From contig JABCPU010000452.1 of NCBI GenBank assembly GCA_016800925.1, forward strand, positions 1-52,168: a stretch of DNA of 52,168 nucleotides, read 5' to 3'. The notes beneath the pieces are model-generated. The model saw only the letters and a program-made list of their open reading frames with translations, was not told the origin of the DNA and made no database searches. The stretch is from Suillus spraguei (lineage: Eukaryota; Basidiomycota; Agaricomycetes; Boletales; Suillaceae). The stretch's first letter is position 1, and every line of letters starts with the position of its first letter. This document shows positions 31,376 to 42,487 of the stretch, piece by piece. The position numbers and the translations under genes were made by a program.

Positions 31376-33991
31376 GGCTATGTGGTATCGACTGTCCCTT
31401 GCGGGTAGCGCTATGGTACAAGTGTGTCGTGGTCTAAGATACAGCAAGTGTTAACAGTTAAGATCAAAATGTTAGGTCACGTGGCTAAAATTTGACGTAA
31501 GTATGAAGCAGCTCGATTGGTTTCTGCAATTCAATTGGACCCTGTACTTCAGGTATCCGCTCTCCTCACTTCCCTATCGCCTCAGCAGATCCAATCCCGA
31601 GTATCAAACATGTCGTTCAAGCATCTAAGCACGCACGCTGGATCACACATATGCACGGAAGGTAGCAGTAATATTTTCCTCGTGCGTATATAACCAATCT
31701 CACTACACCATTAAAATACATGTATAGCATGGAACGTGTGTAGGGTAACTGTCAAACCCCAAGTTAGACTGGAGAGGGTACAGAAGTGCGATAAGGATAG
31801 GGCTATCTCCGACTCATTGGCTGTCAGTGGAAGAACTTACCGAGCTACTGCGATCCTTCCTGCTTCCGACAATGATAACAGTTTTGCTAAGATTACCTCC
31901 CATACCTCCTAGATCGTGTTTGCGTATATCGGGCACCCCTCCATTCTTCAGCGGGATATTTTCGGTGACTTTGAGTGATGAAAATCGATGTTCGCTTCTT
32001 GGTTCACACCTCGGAAAAGTGTATTCTTCTCGATTTCTCTGATAGACTTATTCGGTTAATGAATGCAGGCACAGGCTATGCTCATTTCGGCTACAAACGC
32101 GCTGAATCTAGTTCGAACAAGTTGACTGCTCCCGCAAAGTTGTATTTAAGTACCGCTGATATTCTCACCGCATCTCTAGCACATGGTGGAATTGTTTTGG
32201 TTGTGTACGTTGAGAATGGCAAGTGATTGATATCGTACTGATTATCCATCTCTCACAATCAGCACCAAGCATCAGGGGCTCGTCTCTCATGCATGGCGAA
32301 ACGTGAATTGTAAGGCTGCTCATAGTCCTACTCTTCATGGCAAGTGAGGTATTCAGGTGTTCTCTTGCAAAGCCTAATGACAAGGTTGCGGACAAGCCAG
32401 GGCTCAAGCCCGCTGTTGATAGTCAAAAGCGCCTCGCCTCTCCCCGCGCCCGGTTCACTTTGTCCGGTTATTGCAAAGGATGGAATCACATGCGTCTTCA
32501 TAATATACCTAGAATGGAGTGTGGAGGGCAGGGTACCTTACGCTCATATTCCTGCTTCACTTGGTTTAGGAAGTCTGCACGATCACATGATGCCAGTTTA
32601 TACTTACCCAGTCAGGTCTTAGTCATCTTGCATCCACTCTTCCGAGCATTGCCGCATAGGTGCTTTTTTCTGATACAACACTTTTTGTATCACGGCTTCT
32701 GTTCTATTGATGCTGAATGCTTCATAATCTGTCTCTCCTGCCTCGCTCGTAGTTTCTTGCCAGTTACTGTTCCCAGCCTACTGCAACTTGTCGAGAACTT
32801 CTCTATGTTTATTAGAGAGCAATATGCAATCATAGCGCATGTCCATGTGGGTCGTGTAATGTCCAACCATCGTAAGGATCATATTCGTGATATGGTGCGC
32901 GTGCATGTTTGTGATGCCAAGTGTATGTCTAATCTAGTTGTTTCTAAATATATTTATATAGGCGCCCCGACGGTAAAAAGGAGTGGAAAATAGATTACCC
33001 TGATAACTGTAGAGAGGGGGCGAAGATGAGGCACAAAACAAATTAGGTGATGTGGGACCCTCGTTCAAGTCTGATATATCGGCCTTCTAAGCTACCGTGA
33101 CCGGTCATGATGGTGGGATGAAGCAAAATAACAAGGATCGAGGATGGTGGACAGGATGAGCGGTAGGAGAAGACAAGACTTGTGTGGATATGGGTGTGTT
33201 GGAATGCAGTTCAGGTGAGGGGGGTTGAGAGCTCAGGCCTCACTGGTGTTGAAGCATTCAATGGCAGTTCGACATTTCAATATACGCCCAAGACCTTCAG
33301 CCCAAACGCGAGTCGCGCGAATAACGAGTGACCTTGAGCCGGACGAACGAGAAAGGGCCTCCAGTCCAGCACAGACTGACATTTACCTAGTTCGAGAGTC
33401 CTTTCACAGCACTGTAATTTTCCGCCTCCTTTCCTTCAATTTATTTATATAACTTAATTTCATTAGGAAACTCTACACCTAGGGTTCGAGTGCTTGATAG
33501 ACGGCATGTCATTTAGAGAACCCTCTCCCACTGAAGCAGGTGTTCGGGAGGAGTGAATTCAAGTCGCACATGTGGAAGGCGTGGCTGTGTTTGCAGAAGG
33601 GTTGACAGAACAGTAAGTTTAAAATCGACTAGACCTCCTCCCATAGGTATCGGGGATTCATTAACCGTACAAGTTTACTAACACATCGACGTACAGCTTC
33701 CTGCGGGTCATGATCCGACAAAACCCTCTTCCCACTAATGTGGGAGTTGGGGATCCGAACATTATGATAGGGTTTAAACTCGTCAGCCGTTTTCCCGGTT
33801 TTCAAGTATAGGATCGGGCGCCTGAAGCTATAGCACGTAGTATAAAGGTACTAGTGCTCGGATGTCCGGAAAGTAATACCAAGTAACATCCCGACTGAGC
33901 TCGTGTATCTCTACTCACCGTAAGTCCAGACAGCTCGAAAGTCCTATGGGTTTCTGAGTTTCATTTGATGCTTTCAACAGGACTAGCCAGG
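31376..33991. other. Gene-poor region upstream of the HET-like gene
   Basis: The longest ORF (32337-32993, plus, 218 codons) has no domain, no clear start context and is cysteine/histidine rich in a random-looking way. I do not call it. 33650-33960 is duplicated at 37150-37435 and so belongs to the HET-like unit; it contains an inverted copy of the dispersed gtcccacattagtgg-type repeat near 33745. A possible splice acceptor (tttcaacag) lies at about 33972-33980, so a short upstream exon is possible. Confidence 0.5.
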
Positions 33992-36115
33992 ATGCGCTGG
34001 CAGCTCCCAGTCACGCGAAATGAAACCATCACTTGCTACGATGACTTGCGCAAGCCAAAAACGCACGGTACAGAGCAGAGATATGTCAGCCCTACCACTG
34101 GGGTCTGTCGAAAGCTCGTCGTGCAAGCCGTCACTCCCCTCGGTAAATCCGAAGTTGCCATCAGCGACCACATCAACCAGGCAAGCAGAACCGCCATATG
34201 GCTGACAGACAATTCTCCCTTTCGAGGGTGGAACATTTCTAAATGGATTGTCTTATGGTCGTGGTTCACATCGCTGCTTACTGTGAAGCTCTCCTGGTCA
34301 GTTGGCTCCGTGCTCGCACAGATTTTCGCTTCCACCGACATAATGGATGACATTGGGGAGGATAAGGAAGTGTATGACACTGGGTACTACAAACCGTATG
34401 CTCGCCGGTTCCGTGGTCAGCTATGGGCAGCTCGTTCACCTATGGAATATTCTTCGCGCACTATCGAGGAAGGCGAGATGGACGTCCCTACACATACCCT
34501 TCATCCTCGACTTCTTATTATTCGCGACCCGGTCCAAAATGAATGGGTCCCGTGTGCAGATTGCGATATCATCATCCATACCAAATTCATCGCCATCTCT
34601 TACCGTGCCATTGATGCCTACACTCAAGGCCCAGATCAGGAGTCGGAGAAGGCTCAGTTCATAGAGGAGGTTCGTGCAGCAGTACTCGGACAGAAATGCG
34701 ATGCGTATTGGCTCGACTTGGAGTGTTTAGGAGATACGCCGTCAGAGAAGAACATGGATTTGTACTGCATGGCAGATGTCTACCGTGGAGCAGAGGTGAC
34801 CATGATCATGCTCGGAAAATCTGCGCTTGGGGAAAACGAATGCTGGAGAGGATGGGGAGAGCGGGTATGGACTATGCCCGAAGCGCTGCTGAGCCCTCGC
34901 CTTTGCTACAAGTTCCGAGACCGGGAGGCCGTTATGCCTTTGTCGTTGTTTGAGCTGGCCAAACTGGCCTATACAAACTACGATATTGAACAGGCTATCG
35001 TCAACGCATACAGCGGAAAGAATCCCCTTGAGAGGTTGGAGCGCTTGACACTGTTAAAAGCAGCTATATGGCGGCGCGGTACGGCGGCTTTAGCACCTGG
35101 TGTTACTCCTCCCCCGCGAAATCTGGATATGATTGGCGAGAAGTCCATCACCAGTGAAGCGTGCAAGGCTGAGCGTGTGTATGCGCTGATGGGCTTTTTT
35201 GAGCACCGGATTCAACCAAACCACTCGGAAGACGATTTGCATGCTCTTGCGAGGCTGTCAATGGCCAACGACAACGACCGTATTGCTGAGCGCATGATAT
35301 CTATGCTGCCCTCGACCATAACCAAGACTGCGTGCTGGTACTCTGACGACGATATTTACCGCGCCAACCTTAGGGATATTCTACCGGTGATCCAGGTCGC
35401 TGGTGTCACGGAGAATGGAGCTCTTGTGGTTGATGGGTGTCGAGCGGCAGCCATCAGATGGAAAGATTTCCCGGAGGTTGCGTTTGCCACCACAGATTCG
35501 TTGAGGAGGAACATTATCGGTTTCGTTCCGTATCTCTCGTGGCCAACTCTTATCATCGGGCTAGGTATTATTGCGACCAGCAGCCGAGTGGGAGGCATTA
35601 CGCTTGTTGTGATCGGAATCGTGCTCCTCTTCATTTCCCCTCGGCTGTTCGTTTTTCATCAGTCTGGGCGTATCACCCGCGCACAACCATGGTTCATTGG
35701 AGTGAAAGGGGTCATCAGCATCACAGACGTAGAGAGGCACTTGTATGGTGCTGCTAGGGGACACTTCTCAAGAATGTCTTTGACGCCGAGTGGATCACAG
35801 TTTTCGGTTCCCGAACGAAGCACAGAGCGAGGAGGTTCGCTCAAACAATACGACGATGCAAAACTAGCGGATAGTGGACAAGATGCAGGACACATCTATA
35901 CGCTCATCGACACATGCTCCTCGACGATGTACTATTTTCGTGCAGAGCGACCGCCAACTGTGTGTATATTCGTCGGACGGGAGGGAGGGCTTGGGAGGTT
36001 TGTGCTGTGCTCGGAGAGGTGTGATATCAACGAGCTGCATAAGGAGAGCGTATTGAGGATGCCGACGAAAATCAGTGAGAAAATGGAGGCGTGTGAATGG
36101 ATTGCGCTTGGATGA
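33992..36115 (+). CDS. HET-like domain protein with membrane segments
   Basis: A 707-residue intronless ORF. I start it at ATG 33992 because the tandem copy keeps that ATG but not the upstream one at 33968. Seen: a hydrophobic N-terminal segment (about 85-111), a HET-like block at about 198-330 (FIAISYRAID; CDAYWLDLECLGD; NMDLYCMADVYRGAEVTMIML; WGERVWTMPEALL), then two closely spaced membrane segments at about 509-527 and 534-556, and a C-terminal domain ending MEACEWIALG. The SYRAID, WLD and RVWT-type motifs are those of fungal heterokaryon-incompatibility domains, which trigger cell death on non-self recognition. Role here is inferred. The tandem neighbour at 37439 is degenerate, so this is the active-looking copy. 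Confidence 0.8.
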   Translation: MRWQLPVTRNETITCYDDLRKPKTHGTEQRYVSPTTGVCRKLVVQAVTPLGKSEVAISDHINQASRTAIWLTDNSPFRGWNISKWIVLWSWFTSLLTVKLSWSVGSVLAQIFASTDIMDDIGEDKEVYDTGYYKPYARRFRGQLWAARSPMEYSSRTIEEGEMDVPTHTLHPRLLIIRDPVQNEWVPCADCDIIIHTKFIAISYRAIDAYTQGPDQESEKAQFIEEVRAAVLGQKCDAYWLDLECLGDTPSEKNMDLYCMADVYRGAEVTMIMLGKSALGENECWRGWGERVWTMPEALLSPRLCYKFRDREAVMPLSLFELAKLAYTNYDIEQAIVNAYSGKNPLERLERLTLLKAAIWRRGTAALAPGVTPPPRNLDMIGEKSITSEACKAERVYALMGFFEHRIQPNHSEDDLHALARLSMANDNDRIAERMISMLPSTITKTACWYSDDDIYRANLRDILPVIQVAGVTENGALVVDGCRAAAIRWKDFPEVAFATTDSLRRNIIGFVPYLSWPTLIIGLGIIATSSRVGGITLVVIGIVLLFISPRLFVFHQSGRITRAQPWFIGVKGVISITDVERHLYGAARGHFSRMSLTPSGSQFSVPERSTERGGSLKQYDDAKLADSGQDAGHIYTLIDTCSSTMYYFRAERPPTVCIFVGREGGLGRFVLCSERCDINELHKESVLRMPTKISEKMEACEWIALG

Positions 36116-37438
36116 GATTGTTTTGCTAGTCACTTTGAACATGTACTTTGCTTGTCAATGATATCAGAAACCTGGCATCTGACTCTAGCACCAAATCCCG
36201 AATCCGCCACTACTTATAGTGGAGATTATATTATGGATATTAAGTAGACCAAGGCTATCCAAATGCTCCTCCCACCCTGCGACAGACTTGTTCTGTAGCT
36301 AACTGTACCAAGTCCACCCCTACCAATCATCTCGGCCCACAGTACTTCCAAGCCTTGCTCCATGAGTGACGCCAAATAAGCCACAGATAAGATCTCACGC
36401 TCTAGAATTTACAAAGGACAGACATATCAAACATCGGAATACCCACGAGGGTACCGGAGTGGCGTGCATGTCGGTTCGTCTGCTAGAGATAGAGGTGCGT
36501 GCGTGTGGCGAGGACTGCGAAGACCATGAACTGGAAACTGTACGTGAGTATATCATTAGTAGTAATATTTGCAGCAGGATGTGGAGGTGCATAAGCATGC
36601 AATATGGCGTTGCCGACAGATGACGGCTTTCAGAATCTCTGGACTACTGACGACTCAGACCGTGGGAGTCAGGAACGACTTTTCCGCTGTGCCAGCCTAG
36701 TGACTGTACACAGCGCAGCTGCAACACCAACCCCACTGATGGGCAAAGGATCCAATCATAGCTAGTCTCTCAGCCACTCCTAGGCCTCAGACATGCCATC
36801 CGATAACGCTGAGTATTACCTTTTGAATTGGATGTCAGTTGAGGTTGCTGACTTTGACACGCGCAGTCTACGGTTGCCTCCATAGTAAGCACAGAACCGT
36901 TCAATCACAGAACGAACGGCCAAATTTGAAATTTGAGCGTGCGCTCGAGGTAGATTTGAATACAAGCTAATTTCAAAAATTTCTGCACTCACTTTATTTT
37001 TAGAGCTGTTCTGCACGGCCAAGGAAGCATGGCAAAGTGCCCTTTGGGTATAATTGCCCATGAACTTGTAGCTCCAAGCCACTAGTCTTCAAATACGATC
37101 CTCATCTCCCTATCAACTGATGCTGCGGTGACGCCCAAAATTTAAGCTATCCCACTTTAAGCTGCCTGCCTGACCCTCTTTCCACTAGCATCACAGTCAG
37201 GGTCCACCCGAACCTTATGGTAGGGTATAAATTCGTCAGCTGTTCCCCCGGCATTCAAGCATAAGTTCCGAGGTCTGAAGCTATGGCCCGCGTAATACAA
37301 AGGTACTAGTGCTTGAGTGTCGCTGTAATACCAGGTAACACCTTTACTCGTGTATGTCTGTTCACCGTGAGTCCAGACAATTCGAAAGTCCTGTGGGTTT
37401 CTAATATTCATTTGACGCTTTCAACAGGACAGGCTAGG
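36116..37438. other. Spacer between HET-like copies
   Basis: 36116-37150 has no recognised gene. 37150-37435 repeats the region upstream of the first HET-like gene, including atggtagggtataaattcgtc and aaaggtactagtgcttg, so the duplication took its 5' flank along. Confidence 0.6.
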
Positions 37439-37852
37439 ATGTACCAGCAGCTCCCAGTCACGCGAGATGAAACCATCACTTGCTATAATGACATGGGCAA
37501 GCCAAAAACGCACGGTCTAGAGCAAAGATATGTATCGAACAGGCTATCGTCAACGCATACAGCGGAAAGGACCCGCTTGAGAGACTGGAGCGCCTGACAC
37601 TCTTGAAATCAGCTATATGGCGATACGGTACGGCAGATCTAGCACCTGGTGTTACTCCTCCACTACCAAAGCTGGATACAATGAGCAAAAACTCTATCGC
37701 CAGTGGGGCGTACAAGGCTCAGCGTGTGTATGTGCTTATGAGCTTTTTTGAGCACCGAATTCAGCCAAGCCGTTCAGAGGACGAGTTGCACGCTCTTGCG
37801 AGGTTGTCAATGGCCAATGATAATGATCGTATCGTTGAGCGCATGGTATCCA

Positions 37853-38123
37853 CATCAGGAAATTCACACATTTCTTGACGTGCCCTTATGCGGACTTATT
37901 TACACTTAACTGCCTTGGTGAAATTGAATCTACTTGTCCAAAATTTCAATGTGAATGAATTCAGAAAAAAAGTTGAGATATATTAATATACATATTTTAT
38001 TGTATTTCGCACTCAAAAAATATAAGATATGCCAGGTGAATGATGTGAGAGAGAGCAAACAAGTTTTGAGATAAGTGAGTTAAGCTGATTAAGCATGTTA
38101 AGGAATGTGTGAATTTCCTGATG
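37853..38123. mobile_element. MITE, copy A
   Basis: A 271-base element with inverted ends CATCAGGAAATTCACACATT (20 bases exact, continuing imperfectly to about 31). It splits the HET-like pseudogene; comparison with the intact copy shows that only CA was duplicated (37851-37852 and 38124-38125). No coding capacity. Nearly identical to copy B at 44863-45134, so both moved recently. Confidence 0.9.
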
Positions 38124-38934
38124 CATGTTGCCCTCAACCATCACCAAGACGGCATGCTGGTACTCTGACGACGATATTTACTGCGCCAACCTTTGGGATA
38201 TTCTACCGGAGATCCAGGTCGCTGGTATCACAAAGAATGGAGCTCTTGTGGTTGATGGGTGTCGGGTGGCAGCCATCAGATGGAAAGATTTCCTGGAGAT
38301 TACATTTGTGACCACAGATTCATTGAGAAGGAGCATTATCGGTGTCCTTCCATACCTCTCGTGGCCAATTCTTATCATTGGGCTGGGTATTGTAATGACC
38401 AGCAGCCGAGTGGGAGGCATCACGCTCATCGTAATCGGAATCATGCTCCTCATTCTTTCCCCTTGGATGTTCATTTTCCACCATTTGGGACGTATCATCC
38501 GCACACAACCATGGTTTATCGGAGTGAAGGGGGTCATCAGCATCACAGAGGCAGAGATGCACATATATGATGCTGCTAGAGGACACTTCCCAAGAATGTC
38601 TTTCACGCTGAGCAGATCACAGTTCTCGGTTCCCAAACAAAGCGCAAAACAAGGAGGTGCATTTGAACAATACGACAAAACAAAACAAGCAGATACTAGT
38701 GGACCAGATGCGGGACATATCTATATGCTCATTGACGTGTGTTCGTCAACGATGTACTATTTCCATGCAGAGTGACCACCGACTGTATGTATATTTGCTG
38801 GATGGGAGGGAGGGCTTGGGAGGTTTGTGCTGTGTTCAGAGAGGTGTGATATTAATGAGCTGCATAAGGAGAGCGTGTTGAGGATGCCGATGGAGATTAG
38901 TGAGAAAATGGAGTTGTGTGGATGGGTCGCGCTT

Positions 38935-39409
38935 TGTCACAACCCACAAACAAATTAACGCAAGGGCAGAGACTAGGACTCAAACTAAGGTTATCACAAA
39001 GAGAAGAGGAGCAAGGACGTCTTGGATTGCTACAGTTGTAGATACAAGAGGTTTGAACTAAAGAACTACTACAGCGAAACTAGCTAACTATATACACATA
39101 TTGAAACTGAGATATCAACTGAGTTTGAAATTACTAGCCAATCAAAAAATAGAAATGAGAATCGTACGATGTGATGGTTGTGACATTGTTATGACATCAT
39201 ATTCTAGAAGGTTCTAAGATCACGTGATACTATCTTATCTTTATCTTATCCGATAGCATCATAAAAGATCTCTTCATCTTCATCAGGAAGTTTGGTTATA
39301 GAAGCGGTTATAGGGATTTCGATGGAGTTTGTGTTTGTCTTAGCGCTGGGTTTAGACGCTTTAGGGAAATTGAGAAAAGAGTAATGATTTGTATTTGGAA
39401 TTCGTGACA
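38935..39409. mobile_element. Solo LTR-like element of a third family
   Basis: 475 bases starting TGTCACAACCC and ending TTCGTGACA with five-base duplications CGCTT (38930-38934 and 39410-39414). The exact site is confirmed by the HET-like paralogue, which reads through it. No coding sequence; orientation is not decidable from the ends alone. Confidence 0.85.
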
Positions 39410-39451
39410 CGCTTGGATGAGATTGTTTGCTAAGGTAGCGGGTTCTACATA

Positions 39452-41119
39452 CCTCACGTGATAAGGATGCCATCGGTGCAATCGATGGTAGTCACATCCA
39501 TGCACACCCCCCATCATCTGATCACCCTGTGTATTGAAATCACAAAGGATTTGTGTTGCAAAACTGTCTCTTTTCTTGCGATTTCAACCTCAAATTCTCA
39601 TATGCTCTTACTGGCTGGGAGGGATTGGTTACAGATGCACGCCTCTATGATGAGGCTCGTTCTGGTGGCTTATATGTCCCTCCTGACAAGTATTTTTGTT
39701 AAGACTGTACTCAAAGGGTGAGATTCGAAGGGCTTTGGCCTCAGTTCATGCACTGTGCCCCTTTCCCGAGTAATGCCTCTTATTTCAGAGGGTAGGTATA
39801 CGTCCAAAGATCTGGAAGGAGTTGTGTGACGGGTCCGGACGTCCGAAGGTTATCCGGAGCATAGAGATGGAATGAGGATTAAGGCTAGCTTCAGAACGAG
39901 TTCCTAACTAGAAACTAACAGAGGTAGACTATCCGAAGATAGAGTCGGAGGTATAGACTAAAGGAATCAATCCCAAGTCTCGGAAGATGACTAGAGCAGA
40001 AAGTAACTCAAGTCCAGAGGAAACAGAATGAGCAGAATCTAAGATGATATTTGAACTAAGGTTCTACGGAGATCTACAAGTGGTTTATATACTGTAAGTA
40101 TCTAGTACGGATAATCAATGAGTCCGGGACCAAGGGCTATGTACGATGTATAATGGAAGTCTATTAGTTAATGCACAGCGGATCAGTAAGCATGAATCAG
40201 AAATGAAACACAGGTAATAGATCAGTGACACAGGACAGAAATATACACAGCCAGGATACCAGAAACAGGAGGAATGATGAAAGGAGATAGACACAGATAT
40301 CCACAAGGGAGTTAGGGCGCGAGAAGTGGGCACGTTTGGATGGGCAATCCAGACAGGATCTGTGGACCGGATGGAAATAGAATCGATCAGATCTGATTGG
40401 ATATGATTGGATCTGGGATCAGAAGTATGGTATATGACAATTTTCTAGCTGATGCAGGGTTCCCTTTGTGCAATGAGCTCTTAGTCCCATACTGCAGTGT
40501 ATGCTATCATCTAGCAGAATGGGGATGTGCCAATATCAGGTGTGTTTTATTTTCTTTGTACTTAAAGTCTTCTAATGTCTATTCTATGTTCATAGACCTA
40601 CAAATAAAGAAGAACTGTTTAATTTGCAACACACATCTGCTCAAAATGTGATTGAGCGTATCTTTGGCGTGTTAAAACACCATTTTTGCATTCTCTTACT
40701 GTCACCTGAATATCCTATGAATATCCAGGCACGTATACCTCACCCTATGCCATATCTGTAGTTGTATATCATTTTCATGTTCTCTTCAATCTTTATACTG
40801 TTTTTTCTTTCTCTTATTGTCACCTGAATGTCCCATCACCATCTAGGCATGTATTCCTGCCGCTCTATGCACTATCCATAATTTCATACATGCCCACAAT
40901 CATAACGAAGGAACTCTTGTGGGTGACAATGCCGATGGAGACTTTGACTATGATAACCCTGAGCACCAAGGGATCCCTGATGAGGATGACGAGTCTGATG
41001 GAGGCATGAGGGAAGTGCATGATGGTATTGCCCACAGCATGTGGGAGGACTATCAGGGCATCTTGCAGCAGCGCGGTTTCTTAGATGATTCCCTCAGTAA
41101 TAGTGACAATGACATGTAA
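39452..41119 (+). pseudogene. PIF/Harbinger transposase, split by an LTR
   Basis: The 5' part (to 39696) reads AIDGSHIHAHPPSSDHPVY, then a TGA at 39535 where Trp is expected, then NHKGF, LTGWEGLVTDARLYDEA and GLYVPPDKYF. A solo LTR (39697-40439) follows, and the frame resumes with LADAGFPLCNELLVPY. An intron ends near 40599, then PTNKEELFNL, VIERIFGVLK and LLLSPEYPMNIQ. The DDE residues (D in AIDGS, D in ADAGF, E in VIERI) are all visible. A duplicated segment near 40690-40870 adds stops, and the C terminus is acidic (DDESDGG). The N-terminal part is missing: homology begins where the HET-like tail ends. Transposase is dead but was recent. Confidence 0.9.
39697..40439. mobile_element. Solo LTR of the second family, in the Harbinger transposase
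   Basis: 743 bases starting TGTTAAGACTG and ending GTATATGACA; five-base duplications ATTTT at 39692-39696 and 40440-40444. Removing it restores KYF-LADAGF across the site. Related to 12684-14502. Confidence 0.9.
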
Positions 41120-41191
41120 TAGTACAATCTATATATTCATTCATGTGACAAACAAAGTTGATATAGTGCTGCTAGTAAGACAATTGTACAA

Positions 41192-42487
41192 CTAATTAGG
41201 CCCAGGAGGGAATACGGTAGGTTGAATTCCCAGCCGCTGGGTTGAGAGAATGAAAGCATGGCACATGTACTTGTCAGTAGTTTGCGTGTATATATCAGTA
41301 GCTGCAGGGTCCATAGAAAAAACTTGCTGCATCATCAACTGCTCCTCAAATGACCAGTCAGCATCCTCAACCTGCAACATATGCATGGCCCTTGAGCATT
41401 GGTCCATCACCCGATCCTCAGGATAGACCATGCACTCTGAAATTACATCGGTCAGGTGATTTACAGAGCTCTGGAACCCCATCATAGCTACCGCAGTGGT
41501 AGCCTTTGTGACTACAGTAGAGGAGGCCTTTGCCATCTTGGCATCAGTATTACCAATGCCACTACAAGTCTGTGCACAGCCTGATGTTGTTTTTGCCTTC
41601 TTGCGGGAGCCTAAGTCTGAGCAAGGTGGCAGTGGCAGCGGCAGCGGCAGCAGCATCTGATCAAAAGGTTCTCGTTGCATAGAAACAGATGTAGAAGGAA
41701 GTGGTACAGTTGATTCATAAATCATGTCAGAGTGAGAGCATTTGTTACTGCTTGTAACAGAGGCAGGACGATGAGAAGTAGGGATAGAAGTGGCGGTAGC
41801 CACCACAGGGGCAGTGGCACTGAGACCAGTAGATGTGGAAGCAGCAATGGAACCTGTAGTAATATCTTCAGTTGGAACACCAGTGCTGGAGCTGGAGCTT
41901 AAGGGAGGGGGGATAGCAGTGTGAGGTTGGTACCCTGTACGCCCTCATGGACCACTACCTTGTGGTATTATGTTATCCATGTGCTCATAGTGTCTCCAAC
42001 CTGATATGCGAAATAGATGCATGACTGAATTTCCCTGTAATAAAGCAATGAGACCATTAATAAAATATTAGTGAACTTGACATACCTTCTTTGAAACATA
42101 TTCATTCCATACTGATGCTGCAGCATCACCCTGAATGTTAGCCCCTGTGGTATTATTCCAGTGTACACCAGACTGCTGGCGGTATTTCTGAATAGCATTA
42201 TATGTCTGTTTTAACTATATGATCTCTTATTAGTATATAACTAAAGGATATATCAATATATGACATACCGATGCCCATTTTGTCTTGCACATCACCCCTG
42301 TCTTCTGTGGACCATGCTGCATGTACTCAGAAATAGCCTCTGCAGCACCATTGTATGTTACATCTTTGAAGTTCCCAGTGTCACCGACCTTGTCCTGATT
42401 GTTGAACAGATATAAGAGAAAGTGGTCAGTTTTTGTGTTGGTCCAGACAGCCCTGTCTGTATGAGATGATGATGACCCCTGAGCCAT
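41192..42487 (-). pseudogene. Harbinger Myb/SANT-like partner protein
   Basis: PIF/Harbinger elements encode a Myb-like protein that brings transposase to the ends. Three exons (42487-42269, 42214-42086, 42034-41192) join in phase to 396 codons, with one in-frame TGA at 41947-41945 (after IIPQGSGP). The N terminus carries the trihelix-like segment AVWTNTKTDHFLLYLF, VGDTGNFKDVTYN, and MCKTKWAS. A serine/threonine-rich linker follows, then a C-terminal region (SVNHLTDVISECMV). It runs convergently with the transposase, 72 bases apart, the arrangement of a complete two-gene element. The single stop may be the only lesion. Confidence 0.82.

Larger units (their letters stand above)
37439..39420 (+). 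pseudogene. Degenerate tandem copy of the HET-like gene
   Basis: This copy starts MYQQLPVTRDETITCYNDM, close to the first gene, but jumps from the EQRYVS region straight to the EQAIVNAYSG region. That deletes about 300 residues including the whole HET-like block. The break lies at a short shared word (gatat) in both flanks, which suggests microhomology repair. It is then interrupted by a MITE at 37853-38123, has an in-frame TGA at 38773-38775 (after YYFHAE), and is split one codon before its own end by an LTR at 38935-39409. The membrane-segment pair (about 38350-38480) is preserved. It cannot make a HET-like protein. Confidence 0.92.

Noticed and set aside
32337..32993. 218-codon plus-strand ORF
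   Set aside because: No domain, implausible composition, overlapping ORFs in other frames, and no transcript-like signals.
38178..38678. 166-codon minus-strand ORF
   Set aside because: Antisense shadow of the HET-like pseudogene C-terminal region; the equivalent frame in the intact gene is not conserved.
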